NCBI RefSeq assembly: GCF_020991275.1 | Contig: NZ_JAJLQY010000003.1 | Location: forward strand, 558,001 to 622,000 | Direction: 5' to 3' | DNA: 64,000 nucleotides | Origin: Actinocorallia sp. API 0066 | Lineage (GTDB): Bacteria > Actinomycetota > Actinomycetes > Streptosporangiales > Streptosporangiaceae | Part shown: in pieces, positions 23,530 through 33,030 of the stretch | How the letters are laid out: the number at the start of each line of letters is the position of its first letter | Position numbering within the stretch: position 1 is the first letter of the stretch | The notes under the pieces: generated by a model | Database searches by the model: none | What the model saw: the letters and a program-made list of their open reading frames with translations, nothing else | What the model was told of the DNA's origin: nothing | Position numbers and translations under genes: made by a program

Positions 23530-24828
23530 ATGGCCGAGAACACCGGGACAGCGAAGAAGCTAACGGTCCTGTTCATGCCGGAGAGCGCCTACGGGCCCAC
23601 CAACAACTGCATCGGCATCGGCGACGTGCTGCGCGGGCGGGGCCACCGCGTGGTCTTCGCCGCCGAGGCGTCCTGGCGCGGCAAGCTGACCCCGCTCGGC
23701 TTCGAGGAGGACCTCGTGGACCTCGCGCCCCCGCCGGAGGAGGAGGTCGAGCTGGACGCCGGGCAGTTCTGGAAGGACTTCATCCGCGCCTCCGCGCCCG
23801 AGTTCCGCAAGAGCACCCTGGAGCAGCTCGACACGTCCGTCAGGCCCATCTGGGAGGAGCTGATCGCGGGCGTCAGGTACTGCGAGCCGCAGCTCAGGGA
23901 GATCATCGCCCGGGTCAGGCCGGACATCATCGTGGAGGACAACGTGATCACGTTCCCCGCGTTGGAGACCGCGGGCGTCCCCTTCATCAGGATCGTGTCG
24001 TGCAACCCGCTGGAGATCCCCGACGCGGGGATCGCGCCGGTCTTCTCCGGCCTCCCCCAGGACGACAGCTCCGAGTGGGCGGCCTTCCGCGCCGAGTACG
24101 ACCGCACCCACCGGGCCGTGTGGGAGGAGTTCAACGCCTGGGTGGTCGAGCAGGGCGCCGCGCCGCTGCCGGACCTGGAGTTCGTCCACGAGGGCGCGCT
24201 GAACCTGTACGTCTACCCGGAGATCGCCGACTACCCGCGCGCGCTCGGCCCGACGTGGCACCGCCTGGACTCGTCCGTCCGGGGCACCGACGAGCCCTTC
24301 GAGCTGCCGGAGACCCTGAGGGACGGCGAAGGCTCCCTGATCTACTTCTCGCTCGGCTCGCTCGGCAGCGCCGACGTGGAGCTGATGCGCCGGGTGATCT
24401 CCGTGCTGGGGCGGACCCCGCACCGCTACATCGTCTCCAAGGGCCCGCTGCACGCCGAGATCGAACTCGCCGACAACATGTGGGGCGCGGAGTTCGTCCC
24501 GCAGACCAAGGTCATCCCCTTGGTCGACCTGGTGATCACGCATGGCGGCAACAACACCACGACCGAAAGCCTTCACTTCGGCAAGCCGATGATCCTGCTG
24601 CCGCTGTTCTGGGACCAGTACGACAACGCCCAGCGCGTCCACGAGCTCGGCCTCGGCGTCCGGCTGGACACCTACCGGTTCACCGACGCGGAGCTGACCG
24701 GCGCGATCGAGCGGCTGCTGGGCGACGCCGCGCTGCGCGCCCGCCTCGACGCCGCGGGCGCGGAGATCCGCCGCCGCGACGGCCTCACCCTCGCCGCCGA
24801 CCTCATCGAACGCACGGCCCTGGCATGA
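23530..24828 (+). CDS. GT1-family (UGT/MGT-like) glycosyltransferase
   Basis: A 432-residue GT-B enzyme. The C-terminal half holds the family's nucleotide-sugar site: LIYFSLGSLGS near 272, then THGGNNTTTESLHFGKPMILLPLFWDQYDNA at about 337-367, equivalent to the HGG and WxxQ-type donor motif of macrolide and plant UDP-glycosyltransferases. The N-terminal acceptor half is longer and more acidic than in macrolide glycosyltransferases. Its stop overlaps the oxidase start (ATGA), so it belongs with amine-catabolism enzymes, an unusual partnership. The acceptor could be an amine, a regulator ligand or a toxic intermediate; the sequence does not say. Confidence 0.85.
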   Translation: MAENTGTAKKLTVLFMPESAYGPTNNCIGIGDVLRGRGHRVVFAAEASWRGKLTPLGFEEDLVDLAPPPEEEVELDAGQFWKDFIRASAPEFRKSTLEQLDTSVRPIWEELIAGVRYCEPQLREIIARVRPDIIVEDNVITFPALETAGVPFIRIVSCNPLEIPDAGIAPVFSGLPQDDSSEWAAFRAEYDRTHRAVWEEFNAWVVEQGAAPLPDLEFVHEGALNLYVYPEIADYPRALGPTWHRLDSSVRGTDEPFELPETLRDGEGSLIYFSLGSLGSADVELMRRVISVLGRTPHRYIVSKGPLHAEIELADNMWGAEFVPQTKVIPLVDLVITHGGNNTTTESLHFGKPMILLPLFWDQYDNAQRVHELGLGVRLDTYRFTDAELTGAIERLLGDAALRARLDAAGAEIRRRDGLTLAADLIERTALA

Positions 24829-26207
24829 CCGTCACCGACCTCGCCCCCGCCGTCTTCTGGACCGACCGCCCGGGACGTCCAGGGCCGTTCCCCGCCCTGT
24901 CCGGGCCCGTCTCCGCCGACCTGGTGATCGTCGGAGGCGGGTACACCGGCCTGTGGGCGGCGATCCTGGCCAAGGAGGAGAACCCCGGCTGCGACGTCCT
25001 CCTCCTGGAGGCCGCCTCGATCGGCTTCGGCGGCAGCGGCCGCAACGGCGGCTTCATCTCCGACTCCTTGACGCACGGGCTGTCACACGGCGTCTCCCTG
25101 TGGGAGAAGGAGATGCCGGAACTCGTGCGCCTGGGCCGGGAGAACCTGCGGGACTTCGCTTCCACGCTGGAGCGGCACAAGATAGACGCGGGCCTCCAAC
25201 TCAACGGGAAGACGACGATCGCGCTCGCCCCGCACCAGGTGCGCGAACTACGGGAGCTGGAGAAGCTGCACCTGGAGTTCGGCGACGACGCCTGCTGGCT
25301 CGACGCCGACGAGATGCGCGCCGACGTCGACTCCCCCACCTACCTGGGCGGGCTGCGGGTCCGCTCCACCGGCGGGATCGTCGACCCCGGGCTGCTCGTG
25401 GACGGGCTCACCGAGATCGCCTTCCGGCTCGGCGTCCGGATCCACGAGGGAACGGCCGTAAGCGGCTTCACCCGGACGCCGTACGGGGTGGCCGTCACAA
25501 CGTCCGGGGGCGAGGTGATGGCCGGACAGGCGCTCATCGCCACCAACGCCTACCCCGCGCCACTGCGCAGGCTCCGCCACCTGGTCCTGCCCGTCTGGGA
25601 CTACGTGCTCGTCACCGAGCCTCTGACGGCGTCGCAACTGGCGTCCCTGGGCTGGCGTGAGCGGCAGGGCCTCACCGACGCGGGCAACCAGTTCCACTAC
25701 TACCGGCTCACCTCCGACGACCGGATACTTTGGGGCGGGTACGACGCCATCTACTACCGAGGCGGCGGCACCGGAGACGAACTCGTCCGGCGGGACTCCT
25801 CCCACGCGCTGCTCGCGCGGCAGTTCCACACGACCTTCCCCCAGCTCGACGGGCTCCGGTTCACCCACCGCTGGGGCGGCGCGATCGACTCCACCAGCCG
25901 GTTCACCGCCACGTTCGGCACCGCGTTGGGCGGACGGGTCGGCTACGCGGTCGGGTACACCGGCCTCGGCGTCGGCGCGTCGCGGTTCGGCGCGGCCACC
26001 GCCCTGGACCTGCTGGCCCGCCGCGACACACCGCGGACCCGGCTGGAGATGGTGCGCCGCCCGCCCCTCCCGTTCCCGCCCGAACCGCTGCGCTGGCCCG
26101 TCGTGGAGTTCACCCGGCGGCAGATCGCCAAGGCCGACGACCGGGAGGGCAGGCGCGGCCCGTGGCTCGCGCTGCTCGACCGGTTCGGCGTCGGCTTCAA
26201 CTCCTGA
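24825..26207 (+). CDS. puuB: FAD-dependent amine oxidase, gamma-glutamylputrescine-oxidase-like
   Basis: A 460-residue DAO-fold flavoenzyme. DLVIVGGGYTGLWAA at about 30-44 binds FAD, GFGGSGRNGGFISD near 68 is a motif typical of PuuB/OrdL oxidases, and RWGGAIDSTSRFTATFG with GYTGLGVGASRFGA near the end are characteristic of the same group. The reaction would oxidise gamma-glutamylputrescine or a related amine to aldehyde, ammonia and H2O2. The following gene is a matching aldehyde dehydrogenase, and a polyamine-type importer lies nearby. No glutamylputrescine synthetase (PuuA) gene is in the window, so direct putrescine-type amine oxidation is possible. Confidence 0.8.
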   Translation: MTVTDLAPAVFWTDRPGRPGPFPALSGPVSADLVIVGGGYTGLWAAILAKEENPGCDVLLLEAASIGFGGSGRNGGFISDSLTHGLSHGVSLWEKEMPELVRLGRENLRDFASTLERHKIDAGLQLNGKTTIALAPHQVRELRELEKLHLEFGDDACWLDADEMRADVDSPTYLGGLRVRSTGGIVDPGLLVDGLTEIAFRLGVRIHEGTAVSGFTRTPYGVAVTTSGGEVMAGQALIATNAYPAPLRRLRHLVLPVWDYVLVTEPLTASQLASLGWRERQGLTDAGNQFHYYRLTSDDRILWGGYDAIYYRGGGTGDELVRRDSSHALLARQFHTTFPQLDGLRFTHRWGGAIDSTSRFTATFGTALGGRVGYAVGYTGLGVGASRFGAATALDLLARRDTPRTRLEMVRRPPLPFPPEPLRWPVVEFTRRQIAKADDREGRRGPWLALLDRFGVGFNS

Positions 26208-26224
26208 CCTGAGAGACATCCACT

Positions 26225-27631
26225 GTGCGTACCCTGATCAACCCCGCGACCGGCAAGGCCGTCGCCGAACTCGCCGACACCCCCGTCGCGGACGTCCCCG
26301 CGATCGTCCGCCGCGCGCGGGCCGCCTTCGAGGTGTGGCGGGACAAGACGCCCGGAGAGCGGGCGCTCGTCCTCCTTCGCCTGGCGGACCTGCTGGAGGC
26401 CGACGCGGAAGAGCTGACGCGGCTGGAGGTGGAGGACACCGGCAAGCCCTCCCCCGTCTTCGGCGAGGGCGAGCTGCCGTTCGCCGCCGACAACCTGCGG
26501 TTCTTCGCCGGGGCCGCCCGCTCGCTCGACGGCACCGGCGCGGGCGTGTTCAGCGCGGGCTACACCTCGATGCTGGTCCGGCGGCCGGTCGGCGTCGTCG
26601 CGTCGATCTCGCCGTGGAACTTCCCGCTGGTCATGGCGGTGTGGAAGCTCGGCCCGGCGCTCGCCGCGGGCAACGCGGTGGTCATCAAGCCCGCGCCCGC
26701 GACACCCCGAAGCACGCTGCGGCTCGCTGAGCTGGTCGCTCGGGCGGGCGCGCCCGCGGACCTGGTCCAGGTGGTGCTGGGCGACGCCGAGGTCGGCACG
26801 GCGCTCGTCAGCGACGCGGGCGTGGACATGGTGAGCGTCACCGGCTCGACCGCGACCGGCAAGGCCGTCATGCGCGGGGCCGTGGAGGGCGTCAAGCGGG
26901 TCCACCTGGAACTCGGCGGCAAGGCCCCCGGCCTGGTCTTCCCCGACGCCGACCTCACCCAGATGGCGCACGGGCTCGCGATGGGCACCACGTACAACAC
27001 CGGGCAGGACTGCACGGCGGCCACCCGCGTGTACGCGCACCGCGACGTCTACGACCAGGCCGTGGACGCGCTGCGGGCCGCGATGGAGTCGGTGCGTCCC
27101 GGCGACCCGTGGGACCCCTCGACCGACATCGGGCCGCTCATCTCCGGCGAACACCGGGACCGGGTGCACGGGTTCGTCACGCGGGCCGTGGCGGAGGGCG
27201 CGCAGGTGCTCACCGGAGGCACGCCGCTGGACGGGCCCGGATTCTTCTACCGGCCCACCCTCGTCGTCGGGGCTGAGCAGTCGAGCGAACTCGTGCAGGG
27301 CGAGGTCTTCGGCCCGGTGCTCGTCGTGCTGCCCTTCGACGACGAGGACCACGCCGTCCGCCTCGCCAACGACACCCCCTACGGCCTCGCCTCGTCGGTG
27401 TGGACCGGCGACGTCTCCCGCGCCCTCCGCGTCTCCCACCGCCTCGACGTCGGCGTCACCTGGATCAACGACCACCTCCCGATCGCCTCGGAGGCCCCCC
27501 ACGGCGGCGTCAAGGCCAGCGGCTTCGGCAAGGACATGAGCCAGGAGTCCCTGGCCGACTACGCCGTCACCCGCCACATCATGATCAAACACACACCTCC
27601 CGAACCCCACACCTCCTTCCGCCCAGCCTGA
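26225..27631 (+). CDS. Aldehyde dehydrogenase, gamma-aminobutyraldehyde-type
   Basis: A 468-residue NAD(P)-dependent aldehyde dehydrogenase. SPWNFPLVMAVWK binds the cofactor, GSTATGKAV near 215 is the Rossmann turn, the catalytic Glu is in ELGGKAP near 240, and the catalytic Cys is in NTGQDCTA near 265. GQDC(T/V)A is characteristic of gamma-aminobutyraldehyde and betaine-aldehyde dehydrogenases (PatD, PuuC). It starts at GTG 26225, 17 bases after the oxidase, and would convert the oxidase's aldehyde to GABA or an analogue. Confidence 0.88.
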   Translation: MRTLINPATGKAVAELADTPVADVPAIVRRARAAFEVWRDKTPGERALVLLRLADLLEADAEELTRLEVEDTGKPSPVFGEGELPFAADNLRFFAGAARSLDGTGAGVFSAGYTSMLVRRPVGVVASISPWNFPLVMAVWKLGPALAAGNAVVIKPAPATPRSTLRLAELVARAGAPADLVQVVLGDAEVGTALVSDAGVDMVSVTGSTATGKAVMRGAVEGVKRVHLELGGKAPGLVFPDADLTQMAHGLAMGTTYNTGQDCTAATRVYAHRDVYDQAVDALRAAMESVRPGDPWDPSTDIGPLISGEHRDRVHGFVTRAVAEGAQVLTGGTPLDGPGFFYRPTLVVGAEQSSELVQGEVFGPVLVVLPFDDEDHAVRLANDTPYGLASSVWTGDVSRALRVSHRLDVGVTWINDHLPIASEAPHGGVKASGFGKDMSQESLADYAVTRHIMIKHTPPEPHTSFRPA

Positions 27632-27657
27632 CCCCTCCGCGTTCGGCGTGAAGCCCC

Positions 27658-30312
27658 TCAGTCTCCCGGCTCGTCGGGGACGGACGGCTTCGGCCGTTGG
27701 AAGACCTTGAGGAGTTCCACGGTGGTGTAGGCGGCGAGGGACACGATGACGGCGTGGAGCCATTGGTCGGGGGTCAGGGGGGCGGAGTCGAAGAGGGTGT
27801 TCATGAAGGGGGTGTAGGTGTAGAAGAGCTGGATCGCGATGAGGGAGAGGGCGCCTACGCCGACCCAGGGGTTGCGGCGGACGCCCTGCCAGAGGACGGG
27901 GTGGGTCAGGGACAGGCAGGTGAAGAGGTAGGTCAGGAGCGTCAGGGCGAAGACGTTCACGACGACCGTCTGGGCGACGGCGGTGGCGGCGCCCTGGGCG
28001 CGCTCGTAGTGGAAGAGGCCGTAGGAGCCCGCGAGCAGGATCAGGGAGACGAGGAGGATCCGGAGGACGTACGGGCGGGCGATGAGCGGGGCCGTCGGAG
28101 GGCGCGGAGGGCGGCGCATCACGTCGGGGTCGCGGGGCTCGACCGCGAAGGGCAGGCCGAGGATCAGGACGGCCGTCATGTTCAGCCAGAGCACCTGGAG
28201 GGGCTGGATAGGGAGGCCGGTGCCCAGGAGGACCGCCGCGACGAGGAGGAGGCCGAGCCCCAGATTGGCGGGCAGCGCCCAGATGATGAACTTCACGAGG
28301 TTGTCGAAGACGCCCCTGCCCTCCTCCACCGCCGCCTCGACCGTCGCGAAGTCGTCGTCGGTGAGGATCATGTCGGCCGCCTCCTTGGCCACCTCCGTCC
28401 CGGTGATCCCCATCGCGACGCCGATGTCGGCCTGCTTCAGCGCGGGCGCGTCGTTGACGCCGTCGCCCGTCATGGCCACCACGTGGTCCCCGGCGCGCAG
28501 CGCGTTGACGAGGCGGAGCTTGTCCTCTGGCGAGACCCTGGCGAACACCGAGGCGTGCTCGGCCAGGCGGGGCAGGTCGGTGTCGGCGCAGGCGGCGAGT
28601 TCGGCGCCGCGCACGGCCGGGCCGCCGCCCAGGCCGATCTCGCCGCCGATGGCGCGGGCCGTCGCCAGATGGTCGCCGGTGATCATCTTCACCGCGACAC
28701 CCGCCGTCTGGCAGGCCGCGACCGCCTGGACGGCCTCCGGGCGCGGCGGGTCCTGCATGCCCTGGACGCCGAGGAACGTCAGCGGGGGCAGTTCCTCGAG
28801 CGGGCCCTGGACGTCCTCCGCGCGAGCGAAAGCAAGGACACGCAGGGCCCGTTCACCCAGGCGGGCCGCGAGTTCCTCCAGGGCTTCGCGATCGAGGGGA
28901 AGGGGCTTGCCTTCGGTGTCGAGGGCGTCGGCGCAGCGGTCGAGGACGCGTTCGGCGGAGCCCTTCACGTAGAGGGTGCCGTCGGCGTGGAGGGTGGCCA
29001 TGTACTGGGCGCGGGAGGAGAACGGGATGACGTCGGTGCGTTCGGCGGCCTCCGGGACGCCCGCCTTGGCGGCGCTCACCAGGAGGGCGCCTTCGGTGGG
29101 GTCGCCTAGGACGTGCCAGACCCCGTCGTCGTCCTGTACCAGGCCCGCGTCGTTGCAGGCGGCGCCCGCCGTGAAGACCGCTTGGAGGGCGGGGAGGGCT
29201 GCCGCTTCTACCGGGTCGCCTGCCTCGTCGAGGACCCTTCCGTCAGGGTCGTAGCCGCCGCCGGTGAGCGTGTAAGCGGCACCACCCGCGACGGCGGTGA
29301 CGACCGTCATCTCGTTGCGGGTGAGGGTTCCCGTCTTGTCCGTGCAGATGACGGTGGTGCCGCCCAGGGTCTCCACGGCGGGGAGCCTGCGCACGATCGC
29401 GCCGCGCGCCGCCATCCGCGACACGCCGAACGCGAGCGTCACCGTGACGATGGCGGGCAGGCCCTCGGGGATCGCGCCGACCGCGAGCGCGACGGCCGTC
29501 GTCACCATCTCCGCGACGCTCTGGCCGCGCAGCACGCCGACGGCGAAGGTGAGGACGGCAAGGGCGAGGATCGCGACCGTCACCACCTTGGTGAACCTGT
29601 CGATCTTGCGCGTGAGCGGAGTGCGGACGGCGGTCGCGGCGCCGACGAGCCGGTTGACCCGGCCGAGCTCGGTGGCGTCGCCGGTGGCGGTGACGACCCC
29701 GCCGCCGCTGCCCGCCGTCACCAGGGTGCCGGAGTAGGCCATGTTCCTGCGGTCGCCGAGCGCCTCGCCGGGAGGCGCGTCCCTGTCCTTGGTGACGGGC
29801 ACGGACTCTCCGGTGAGCGCGGATTCGTCGATGGCCAGGCGGCGGGCTTCCACCAGGCGGAGGTCGGCGGGGACCTTGTCGCCCTCGCCGAGCACCACGA
29901 GGTCGCCGCGCACCAGCGCCGCGGCCGTGACGCGCAGCCGCTCGCCGTCGCGGACCACCACCGCCTCGTCGGCCGCCATCGCGGCGAGCGCGGCCAGCGC
30001 CCGCTCCGCGCGTGACTCCTGGAGGTAGCCGACGACCGCGTTGGCCAGCACCACGGCGCAGATCACCGCGGTGTCGACCAGCTCGCCGAGCAGCGCGGTG
30101 ACGGCGGCCGACACCAGCAGCACGTAGATGAGCGCGTTGTTGAACTGACCGAGGAACCGGCGCAGCGCGGACGGGCCGCGCTCGGCCGACAGCGTGTTCG
30201 GCCCGTCCGCCGCGAGCCGCCGCGCCGCCTCCGGCCCGCTCAGCCCGAGCGCCGCGTCACTGCCCAGCCCGCCGACGACATCGACCACCCCGTACCGGTA
30301 GGCGTCGTCCAT
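27658..30312 (-). CDS. P-type cation-transporting ATPase (P2A Ca2+/Mn2+ type)
   Basis: An 884-residue P-type ATPase of full length: N-terminal cation-ATPase domain, actuator motif TGES (ALTGESVPV), PEGLP in the fourth helix, phosphorylation site CTDKTGTLT, MITGDHLATA, TGDGVNDAPALKQADIGVAMG, and a six-helix C-terminal pack. PEGLP with VGAIPEG and NMTAVLILGLPFA suggest the Ca2+/Mn2+ (P2A, PMR1/PacL) group. ATG 30312 is preceded by GGAGGGGG and gives a standard N-terminus; a GTG at 30339 would add nine residues. Physiologically it would export divalent cation across the plasma membrane. Confidence 0.92.
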   Translation of the reverse strand: MDDAYRYGVVDVVGGLGSDAALGLSGPEAARRLAADGPNTLSAERGPSALRRFLGQFNNALIYVLLVSAAVTALLGELVDTAVICAVVLANAVVGYLQESRAERALAALAAMAADEAVVVRDGERLRVTAAALVRGDLVVLGEGDKVPADLRLVEARRLAIDESALTGESVPVTKDRDAPPGEALGDRRNMAYSGTLVTAGSGGGVVTATGDATELGRVNRLVGAATAVRTPLTRKIDRFTKVVTVAILALAVLTFAVGVLRGQSVAEMVTTAVALAVGAIPEGLPAIVTVTLAFGVSRMAARGAIVRRLPAVETLGGTTVICTDKTGTLTRNEMTVVTAVAGGAAYTLTGGGYDPDGRVLDEAGDPVEAAALPALQAVFTAGAACNDAGLVQDDDGVWHVLGDPTEGALLVSAAKAGVPEAAERTDVIPFSSRAQYMATLHADGTLYVKGSAERVLDRCADALDTEGKPLPLDREALEELAARLGERALRVLAFARAEDVQGPLEELPPLTFLGVQGMQDPPRPEAVQAVAACQTAGVAVKMITGDHLATARAIGGEIGLGGGPAVRGAELAACADTDLPRLAEHASVFARVSPEDKLRLVNALRAGDHVVAMTGDGVNDAPALKQADIGVAMGITGTEVAKEAADMILTDDDFATVEAAVEEGRGVFDNLVKFIIWALPANLGLGLLLVAAVLLGTGLPIQPLQVLWLNMTAVLILGLPFAVEPRDPDVMRRPPRPPTAPLIARPYVLRILLVSLILLAGSYGLFHYERAQGAATAVAQTVVVNVFALTLLTYLFTCLSLTHPVLWQGVRRNPWVGVGALSLIAIQLFYTYTPFMNTLFDSAPLTPDQWLHAVIVSLAAYTTVELLKVFQRPKPSVPDEPGD

Positions 30313-30408
30313 ATCCCCCTCCCCCGGTGTCGATTCCACCGGCGGCCGTCCCTCAGCCCCAAGCCCGGGAAAAGCCTGCCGGGTAGGGCCGCGCGCGCAG
30401 GGCGGGGG

Positions 30409-30927
30409 TCAGGGGTGGGCGGGGGTGAGGTTGAGGGCGACCAGTGCGTGGTGGGTGAGGGTCGAAGGGTTGGGGCCGATGGTGAGGGTCGCGCCGTCCT
30501 CGTCGGGCTGGAGGGGTTCGAGGACGGCGAGCTGGGAGTCCAGCAGGGAGGGCGGCATGAAGTGGGGGGCGCGGTCCTGCACGCGCGAGGTGAGCAGTTC
30601 CGTCGGGCCGTGGAGGTGCACAAAGCGGGCGCGCGGGGCGTAGGAGCGCAGCCTGTCCCGATAGGCGCGCTTGAGGGCGGAGCAGGACAGGACGCCGCCC
30701 CGGCGGTCGTGGTCCTTCAGCCAGTGGCCGAGTTCGTCGAGCCAGGGTTCGCGGTCGGCGTCGGTGAGCGGCCTGCCGGAGAGCATCTTGCTGATGTTGG
30801 ACCAGGGGTGGAACGCGTCGCCCTCGGCGAACGGCACGTCGAGGACCTCGGCGAGGAGCCTGCCGACCGTGGTCTTCCCTGAGCCGGAGACGCCCATGAC
30901 GACGAGGAGCGGAGCGGGTTGGTCCAT
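30409..30927 (-). CDS. gntK: Gluconokinase
   Basis: A 172-residue P-loop kinase of the GntK/IdnK type: MGVSGSGKTTVGRLLAE at about 12-28, the gluconate-site motif EGDAFHPWSNISKMLSGRPLTDADREPWL, and SCSALKRAYRDRLR. It phosphorylates D-gluconate to 6-phosphogluconate, feeding the pentose-phosphate pathway. ATG 30927 gives the standard length; a longer in-frame start at 31014 adds an unrelated leader. No gluconate permease or GntR regulator is adjacent. Confidence 0.92.
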   Translation of the reverse strand: MDQPAPLLVVMGVSGSGKTTVGRLLAEVLDVPFAEGDAFHPWSNISKMLSGRPLTDADREPWLDELGHWLKDHDRRGGVLSCSALKRAYRDRLRSYAPRARFVHLHGPTELLTSRVQDRAPHFMPPSLLDSQLAVLEPLQPDEDGATLTIGPNPSTLTHHALVALNLTPAHP

Positions 30928-31199
30928 GGTCCCAGCCTGGGGCCGCAGGACGTCGAGGACAAGGAACCCGCGGCGCGGTTCGCCCGGAGCCGGGCCCGCG
31001 ACCTCAGGACACATGCGGCGGTTCCCTTGTTTTCCGACACAACACGAAAATCAGGTCGAACACTCGTTGAATCTCAGGTGAACGCGGAGGAAGGACGACG
31101 TATCGACACGGCGTACGGAGTAACATTCCGGCGGGCGAGGTCATGATCGGCTTCGCGGTCGTCCTCCCCTGTCGGTGCCCGATTCGGAGCCCTTGATCC

Positions 31200-32042
31200 A
31201 TGTCCTGGCTTGAAGCCGTCGTCCTCGGCCTGATCCAGGGACTCACCGAGTTCCTGCCCGTCTCCTCCAGCGCGCACCTGCGGGTGTTCTCCGCCCTGTT
31301 CGGATGGAACGACCCCGGCGCCGCCTTCACCGCGGTCACCCAACTGGGCACCGAGACGGCGGTGCTCATCTACTTCCGCAAGGACATCGTCTCGATCGTC
31401 CGCGCCTGGGTGCGCGCGCTGTTCTGGAAGGACCAGCGCGGCGACCCGAACGCCCGGATGGGCTGGTACATCATCGCCGGGTCGCTGCCGATCTGCGTGC
31501 TCGGCCTGGCCTTCCAGCACCAGATCGAGACGACGCTGCGCGACCTGCGCATCGTCGCGACGACGCTCATCGTCTTCGGCGTCATCCTCGCCCTGGCCGA
31601 CCGGACGCGGCTGCACAACCCCGGCAAGCCGATCAGCGACCTGACCCTCCCGCACGCGGTCGGCTTCGGCCTCGCCCAGTCCCTCGCGCTCATCCCGGGC
31701 GTGTCCCGCTCCGGCGGCACGATCAGCGCGGGCCTGTTCCTCGGCTACAGCCGCGAGGCGGCGGCCCGGTTCTCGTTCCTGCTCGCGATCCCCGCGGTGC
31801 TCGCCTCGGGCGTGCTGGAGCTGTTCGACATCGGCGAGGGGCCCGCGCCGTCGTGGGGGCCGACGATCGTCGCGACGGTCATCGCGTTCGTGGTCGGCTA
31901 CGCGGCGGTCGCGTGGTTCCTCAAGTTCATCACCACGCACACCTTCATGCCGTTCGTCGTCTACCGGATCGCGCTGGGCCTGTTCATCTTCGTGCTCCTC
32001 GCGCTCGGTGTGCTGGCCCCGGGCGCGGGCGGGGTCGGGTAG
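31200..32042 (+). CDS. uppP: Undecaprenyl-diphosphate phosphatase UppP/BacA
   Basis: A 280-residue polytopic membrane enzyme with both signature regions: GLIQGLTEFLPVSSSAHL near 10 and PGVSRSGGTISAGLFLG near 165. It dephosphorylates undecaprenyl diphosphate, recycling the lipid carrier for peptidoglycan and wall polymers, and its overexpression gives bacitracin resistance. ATG 31200 gives the canonical N-terminus. It appears monocistronic; the 272-base gap to gntK holds its promoter but no other gene I can identify. Confidence 0.95.
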   Translation: MSWLEAVVLGLIQGLTEFLPVSSSAHLRVFSALFGWNDPGAAFTAVTQLGTETAVLIYFRKDIVSIVRAWVRALFWKDQRGDPNARMGWYIIAGSLPICVLGLAFQHQIETTLRDLRIVATTLIVFGVILALADRTRLHNPGKPISDLTLPHAVGFGLAQSLALIPGVSRSGGTISAGLFLGYSREAAARFSFLLAIPAVLASGVLELFDIGEGPAPSWGPTIVATVIAFVVGYAAVAWFLKFITTHTFMPFVVYRIALGLFIFVLLALGVLAPGAGGVG

Positions 32043-32156
32043 CGCCGGAGCCGCCGCTGGACGGGCGTCGGACGGGCGCCGCCGGAGAATGTCAGTGCCG
32101 CCGCTTAACGTGGCGGCATGACTACCGAACGGGAAGTACCGAAGTGGCGGCGGGGC

Positions 32157-32693
32157 TCAGCGGCGCATGAGGGCGGTGAGCGCGTCGGCGAGCGGCGGCT
32201 CGTCGGGCGGCGTGCCGGTGATGAGCGTCCGCAACAGCACCCCGTCGAGGAACACGGCGATCGTGCGGGCCCGCGCCGCCCCCGCGTACGGGGTGAGGAC
32301 GTCGGTGAGCCCGTCGGTCCACAGCCGGGCCAGCGGGCGCAGTTCGGGCCGGTGCGCGGCGGCGAGGTACAGCTCGTTGGCGGTGCGGAACCGCTCGGGC
32401 TCGGCGAGGTAGGCGCGGGTGCGCCGGGCCAGCTCGGCGGGCGGGTCGGCGGAGGCGGCGAGCGCCTCGCCGAGCGCGGCGAGCAGTTCCCGGGAGGCGC
32501 CCGCGGTGTCCTCGAACGCGGCGGTGATGAGCTCGCTCAGCCCGGTGAAGTAGTAGGTGGTGGCGCCCAGCGGCACCCCCGCCTCGGCGGCCGCCTTGCG
32601 GTGGGTGAGGCCGCCGACGCCCTCCCGCGCGATGACGCGGCCCGCCGCGTCGATGATCGCCTGCCGCCGCCCCTCGGGGTCGCGGCGCGTCAA
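32157..32693 (-). CDS. TetR-family regulator of the SMR efflux gene
   Basis: A 178-residue TetR regulator. The HTH GVGGLTHRKAAAEAGVPLGATTYYFTG is at about 23-49, in the form common in regulators of QacE/EmrE-type pumps. It begins at TTG 32691-32693, which overlaps the pump's stop as TTGA, so pump and repressor are translationally coupled. The expected target is the palindrome upstream of the pump gene at 33031-33058. Ligands are likely cationic drugs or quaternary amines. Confidence 0.85.
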   Translation of the reverse strand: MTRRDPEGRRQAIIDAAGRVIAREGVGGLTHRKAAAEAGVPLGATTYYFTGLSELITAAFEDTAGASRELLAALGEALAASADPPAELARRTRAYLAEPERFRTANELYLAAAHRPELRPLARLWTDGLTDVLTPYAGAARARTIAVFLDGVLLRTLITGTPPDEPPLADALTALMRR

Positions 32694-33016
32694 TGCCCGC
32701 CCGCCAGGTTCAGCGTGACGACACCGCCGATCACCAGCGCGACCCCGGCGACCTTCGCGGCGGTCACCGGCTCGTGCAGGAACAGCACGCCGATCGTGGC
32801 GATGAGCGCCGTGCCCACCCCCGACCAGATCGCGTACGCCAGGCCCACCTGTAGTCCGCGGTTGATCCCCTGCGCCAGCAGCAGGAACGACACCGTGTAC
32901 CCGATGAGGCACAGTGCCGTGGGCAGCGGCCTGGTGAACCCCTCGGTGCTCTTCAGCAGGCTCGTCGCCGTCACCTCGGCCAGGATCGCCCCGGCCAGAT
33001 ACAGGTACACCACCAT
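32690..33016 (-). CDS. Small multidrug resistance (SMR) efflux protein
   Basis: A 108-residue four-helix exporter of the EmrE/QacE/Mmr type: YLYLAGAILAEVTATSLLKSTEGFT with the essential membrane Glu in ILAEV, then QGINRGLQVGLAYAIWSGVG and GVLFLHEPVTAAKVAGVALVIGGVV. It exchanges protons for cationic compounds, and some relatives export guanidinium. ATG 33016 has GGAAGAGGG upstream and gives the standard length. It is the first gene of a pump-regulator pair. Confidence 0.92.
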   Translation of the reverse strand: MVVYLYLAGAILAEVTATSLLKSTEGFTRPLPTALCLIGYTVSFLLLAQGINRGLQVGLAYAIWSGVGTALIATIGVLFLHEPVTAAKVAGVALVIGGVVTLNLAGGH

Positions 33017-33030
33017 GTCCGCCCTCTTCC

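Noticed and set aside
31074-31940. A 288-codon minus-strand open frame opposite uppP
   Set aside because: Asp/Arg/Gly-rich shadow of the uppP gene without ribosome-binding site or domain.
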